Source of the DNA: Isoperla grammatica
Taxonomy: Eukaryota > Arthropoda > Insecta > Plecoptera > Perlodidae
Length of the DNA: 64,000 nucleotides
Reading direction: 5' to 3'
Assembly: GCA_945910005.1 (NCBI GenBank)
Contig: OX246739.1
Span: forward strand, 1,188,501-1,252,500
Shown here: in pieces, positions 61,135-64,000 of the stretch
Layout: each line of letters opens with the position of its first letter
How positions within the stretch are numbered: the first letter of the stretch is position 1
Position numbers and translations under genes: made by a program
The notes under the pieces: generated by a model
The model's input: the letters and a program-made list of their open reading frames with translations, nothing else
What the model was told of the DNA's origin: nothing
The model's database searches: none

Positions 61135-61215
61135 ATATCCACGACCAAGCCAGGACTCAAACCTAGAAAGCAGACCAGCACAGTCAAAACTCCGGCTAAA
61201 TATTAGCTCATCACA
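61135..61215 (-). mobile_element. tRNA-derived SINE-like sequence
   Basis: On the minus strand AGGTTTGAGTCCTGGCTTGG contains a B-box-like GGTTTGAGTCC; the A-box upstream is weak (GAGCTAATATTTAG). Low-confidence remnant. Confidence 0.3.
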
Positions 61216-61699
61216 TTAATCATGTACTCAGTCAAACAGTTAAGTTACAATTTGATGCAATTGTCAGTTTTTTTTGTAAAAGATTGTAGATGGTATTTGA
61301 AATAACATAAAAAAGTTATTACCAAGGTCTTAAACTTAGAAACCTTAAATGTTTGGATTAGTTCCTCATCCATCGTGAGGCCTCCAGTAACTGGCTAATT
61401 CCTTCTCGTCCGTTCTTATCAGCCTATCAGCCAATCAGCCAATCAGCGTGGCGTAATGTTGTGAGCCTCCCTACGTCACTCACAACTCTCTTACTGATCG
61501 AGGGACGCATTAAGCCAGGTTGCATCGGACCAATGATGGATGCCTCAGTTATTGAAGTCGTTGCCTGGTCAAACACATTTCATGGCTAACAGACTCGGGA
61601 TTATGACGTAGGCAACCCACCCTTTGTTCGCTAAATCCAGCTCGGTACAGTTTTTAAAGGTTTGCTCAAAGCATCGGCTCGGTTCTTAACTAACACACT

Positions 61700-61930
61700 A
61701 GAGCCATACATACATAATGAATAGGACGGTGGAGACCGTTTTGTTCGTTGCCGCTCTCTAATTTGAACTGTAATTGTTTCCATTTTTCAATGCGAGTCTG
61801 GGTAGAATGTCGGAGATAAGGATGCTCGCAGGCAATTAGGCTGCCCTCCATTATGCAGGAGTCGTCCTCGCAAGCCAGGCTAATGAAATGGAAGATCTAC
61901 GCGGCCAAGACAAGACAGCGCCGAGAGTGG
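61700..61930. promoter_or_regulatory. Candidate intronic cis-regulatory element
   Basis: GC-balanced, non-repetitive block with TTTGAACTGTAATTG, GCAGGCAATTAGGCTGCC and GGCTAATGAAATGG homeodomain-like words. About 250 bases upstream lies AGCCAATCAGCCAATCAGCG with two CCAAT boxes. Untested. Confidence 0.25.
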
Positions 61931-62239
61931 TGAGCGGATTATTCAAACAAGATGAAGCCGAGCTGACGAGATCGCTGGTTAAGCGTTGCATGAAACATTT
62001 AACACCCTGGTTGGCTGGTCAGTCAGAGGGTTGTTTGGACCACTGCCTTCATTAGTTGCCTCTTGAAGCTCAAACCCACCCTCGCAGTTCGTCTGTCTTA
62101 GGAATTTACTTAAATAATGGCCTAGACGTGACTTACGTCGCCAAGTGCTTTGGACAAGTTCCCTGTATTCTCTTTGATTGCCAAAGAAATTTGTAGCCAT
62201 AGTGAGATTCCAGGTATGAAGATCAAGACTCCTCCAGTG

Positions 62240-62292
62240 TGAGTGCGTGTGCGTGTGCGTGTGCGAATGGGGGGGGGGGGGGGGGGGGGGGG
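62240..62292. repeat. GTGTGC run and poly-G tract
   Basis: Short GTGCGT repeats followed by about 23 G. It generates spurious Pro-rich and His-Thr frames on the minus strand. Confidence 0.9.
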
Positions 62293-62895
62293 CAGTGATA
62301 TAATCAGCAAATATGTCAACATTGAACTTCTTGTATTTTCCAGAATCGTAAATTCTCAAAACCAAACAAATAAAAAATGTTTTAATGTAAACACAAATGT
62401 GTGTGTTAATGTATATAAATAAATCGTGTGGTTGTCCAGTATGACTTCATCCATTCAATATTTTGCAAATATGATTGATACTCTTCAATAGACTATTCTA
62501 AAAGCAAATGGTGAAGTTATTCGTCCTACTTCATCTAGTTGTCATAACGCCTCTCTCTGTTTTATAAAGAGCTTAACACTCTCAAATGGTTTAGAGACAC
62601 AACCTCGTGAAGAAACCACAGCACCACAATACGCTTGTACTCGCGCTCACAGATAATGGGCCGTATGAATAAAACATGAGTAGATGCTCTTGAGTGTGAG
62701 CATGAAGTATAAGCTTCTGCTCCAAGTATAAGGTAAGAGTATAAGTATCTGCTCAGTTTCGTATGAATAACCTTTACCTTATACTCCGTAGAAGGTGCTC
62801 CGATAAAAGGAGCAGATGCTCCGATATTCTCATCGCGCGCGCAACTTGAAGCATGCGTTTTGCCTCCCCCTCCCTCGCCGGCCGGTAGTCCAGCT

Positions 62896-63433
62896 TAGAG
62901 GTCTACACGGGCCTAACTATAGAAGCCCGGCCCGGGCCCGGTATTTCAGGCCCGGGCTCGTACCGGCCCGTAGTGAGTAAGCTAGTCAGAGCCCGGGCCC
63001 GGCCGAGACCCGCCTGTAGTGTAAATTGGCCCGTAAAAGCCTGTTCAACTGTTAAAGCAGCAAGTTGATTTTTATAGTATTTGGCAAGGAATACGAACGA
63101 CAGGGTGGGAACAAAAATTAGATTAGATCGAAACGAAATTAGTAACTATTGCCAGTGAAAGTATGTAACGAAAAGAATTACAACAAAAATGTTGTGACCG
63201 GAAGTTTATACTATTTCGGTTTTGTTTTAAGTTTCGGAAATGTTGGTAAAATAACATTACATTTCTTTCATTTCAATTACTGATTACAAAATGAAAACAT
63301 TTAAAGAGCCTGAAAAATCCCTCCTCGTTTAGTGATATGTAGGCCCAGGCCCGGCCCGGGCCCGTCTTAATAAAGATATCAAGGCCCATAACTGGGCTCG
63401 CGGGCCGAGCCCGTATACCCGTGCAGACCTCTA
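62896..63433. mobile_element. 538 bp hAT-type MITE with 8 bp target duplication
   Basis: Terminal inverted repeats TAGAGGTCTACACGGGC and ACCCGTGCAGACCTCTA (one internal mismatch). Subterminal GCCCGGGCC-rich palindromic stretches lie at both ends and AT-rich DNA in the middle. GTCCAGCT at 62888-62895 is repeated exactly at 63434-63441, an 8 bp duplication. No coding capacity. The insertion interrupts the Harbinger element. Confidence 0.92.
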
Positions 63434-63479
63434 GTCCAGCTAGCCTAGCTGCGTAGTAAAGGCGTCATGAGCCATGGTT

Positions 63480-63965
63480 TTATTCCGTAATCGTCATCTC
63501 CCAAAACCACAGCATTTGCAGCTTGCTCATTTTCACTTGGATATCGGTGATTTTCCATATTCTACTAGCGTGTACTGAGCCGGGCCAGCTAACGTCAACA
63601 CTAGTAAATATTATTTCTTTCACATTGCAAGAAGCTTGCACGTTCAGACTTACAAACCCCTTCATATTCTCGTACTTATCTCCATACCCAGCTGGTTGAA
63701 GAATCTTTACATGCGTGCTATCAATAACACCTATAGCGATAGGGAATGCGTATTTGTTTTGCCATTGGAGTTGAGCTTCGTCTATGACATTTTCAGTAAA
63801 AGATGGCAATTTGATCCAAATGTGGGCTTTTTCAATAACTTTTCCTATAACTTTCCATAGAGTTTTGATTGATGCACCCCAACCATTATCCAATCCACTT
63901 TTGAAACCCTGGATCCGCCATATCTTAGAAAAGTTTTCATTCGGTGCTCTGACGAAAGGGCGCTG
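63480..63965 (-). pseudogene. Harbinger transposase remnant (DDE_Tnp_4 type)
   Basis: The main frame (137 codons) includes FPIAIGVIDSTHVKI with the first catalytic Asp, and FTSVDVSWPGSVHASRIW, where the family motif is SVHDSR: the second catalytic Asp is Ala here. Close to the C-terminal end of this frame a shift occurs: VVLGDDDYGIKPWLMTPL, the expected continuation, is read in another frame over about 63510-63455, then a stop follows. Upstream (63895-63965) pieces such as MKTFLRY fall in yet another frame. The gene is inactive. Confidence 0.8.
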
Positions 63966-64000
63966 CCTCTAGTTTCATTGCTTTCACTAAGAAAATAATT

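Larger units (their letters stand above)
62657..64000 (-). mobile_element. PIF/Harbinger DNA transposon, broken and nested
   Basis: The right end (minus-strand sense) is TTTTATTCATACGGCCC at 62658-62674, a typical Harbinger-like terminus, preceded by TAA that may be the 3 bp target duplication. The transposase remnant lies at 63480-63965. A hAT-type MITE is inserted at 62896-63433. The left end is outside the window. It lies in GluRIB intron 2, antisense. Confidence 0.65.

Noticed and set aside
61979..62365. 128-codon minus-strand frame
   Set aside because: Crosses a poly-G tract and a GTGCGT repeat; the remaining part matches no family I know.
46469..64000. Further GluRIB exons
   Set aside because: Looked for segments resembling the next amino-terminal-domain exon with phase 1 acceptors and found none; they are presumed downstream of the window.

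Overview
The window is eukaryotic nuclear DNA, almost certainly from an insect. Coding sequence is split into short exons with GT-AG introns of a few hundred bases to more than 25 kb. The background is AT-rich, and there are many tRNA-like SINEs, MITEs, transposon remnants, microsatellites and minisatellites. The protein fragments resemble insect GILT-like thiol reductases and the insect AMPA-type glutamate receptor GluRIB. Repeat density and intron size suggest a large, repeat-rich genome such as a polyneopteran (a stick insect would fit), but the species cannot be fixed from sequence alone.

Layout. 1-1522: a ~119 bp satellite array that stops at a hAT-like terminal repeat (element 1523-1963). 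3725-15030: a GILT (gamma-interferon-inducible lysosomal thiol reductase-like) locus on the + strand. It has a signal-peptide exon, four exons for GILT domain A, an Ala-Pro repeat linker, four exons for GILT domain B with a hydrophobic C-terminal tail, and polyadenylation signals near 14994 and 15022. All junctions are phase 0. No second signal-peptide exon and no nearby polyA signal was found between the domains, so one gene encoding a two-domain protein is the favoured reading. 15321-18205: a 2.9 kb fold-back element carrying an inverted pair of cysteine-rich coding remnants. 18262-19820: a GC-rich tandem array running into 19861-19945, the signal-peptide exon of a GluRIB-like receptor gene. 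Its second exon is at 46316-46468, so intron 1 is 26.4 kb. Intron 2 runs off the window and is at least 17.5 kb. The introns hold a 5'-truncated LINE fragment, SINEs, two C-rich inverted element ends, three further minisatellites and an 80 bp MITE with a perfect 8 bp target duplication. The window ends in a broken Harbinger transposase (minus strand) that has itself been hit by a 538 bp hAT-type MITE.

The most striking property is that minisatellite arrays repeatedly begin inside exons and amplify exon-intron boundaries or coding ends: GILT exon 1 with its splice donor (9 x 63 bp), GILT exon 3B with its donor (24 x ~83 bp), GILT last exon with the stop codon (7 x 94 bp), the Ala-Pro coding repeat, and GluRIB exon 2 with its acceptor (6 x 69 bp). 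The sequence just 5' of GluRIB exon 1 is amplified too (11 copies). Some arrays are in frame and could change the protein if alternative copies are spliced; others would truncate it. This applies to both genes and is the main candidate for something not previously described. Functional consequences are inference; transcript data would decide.
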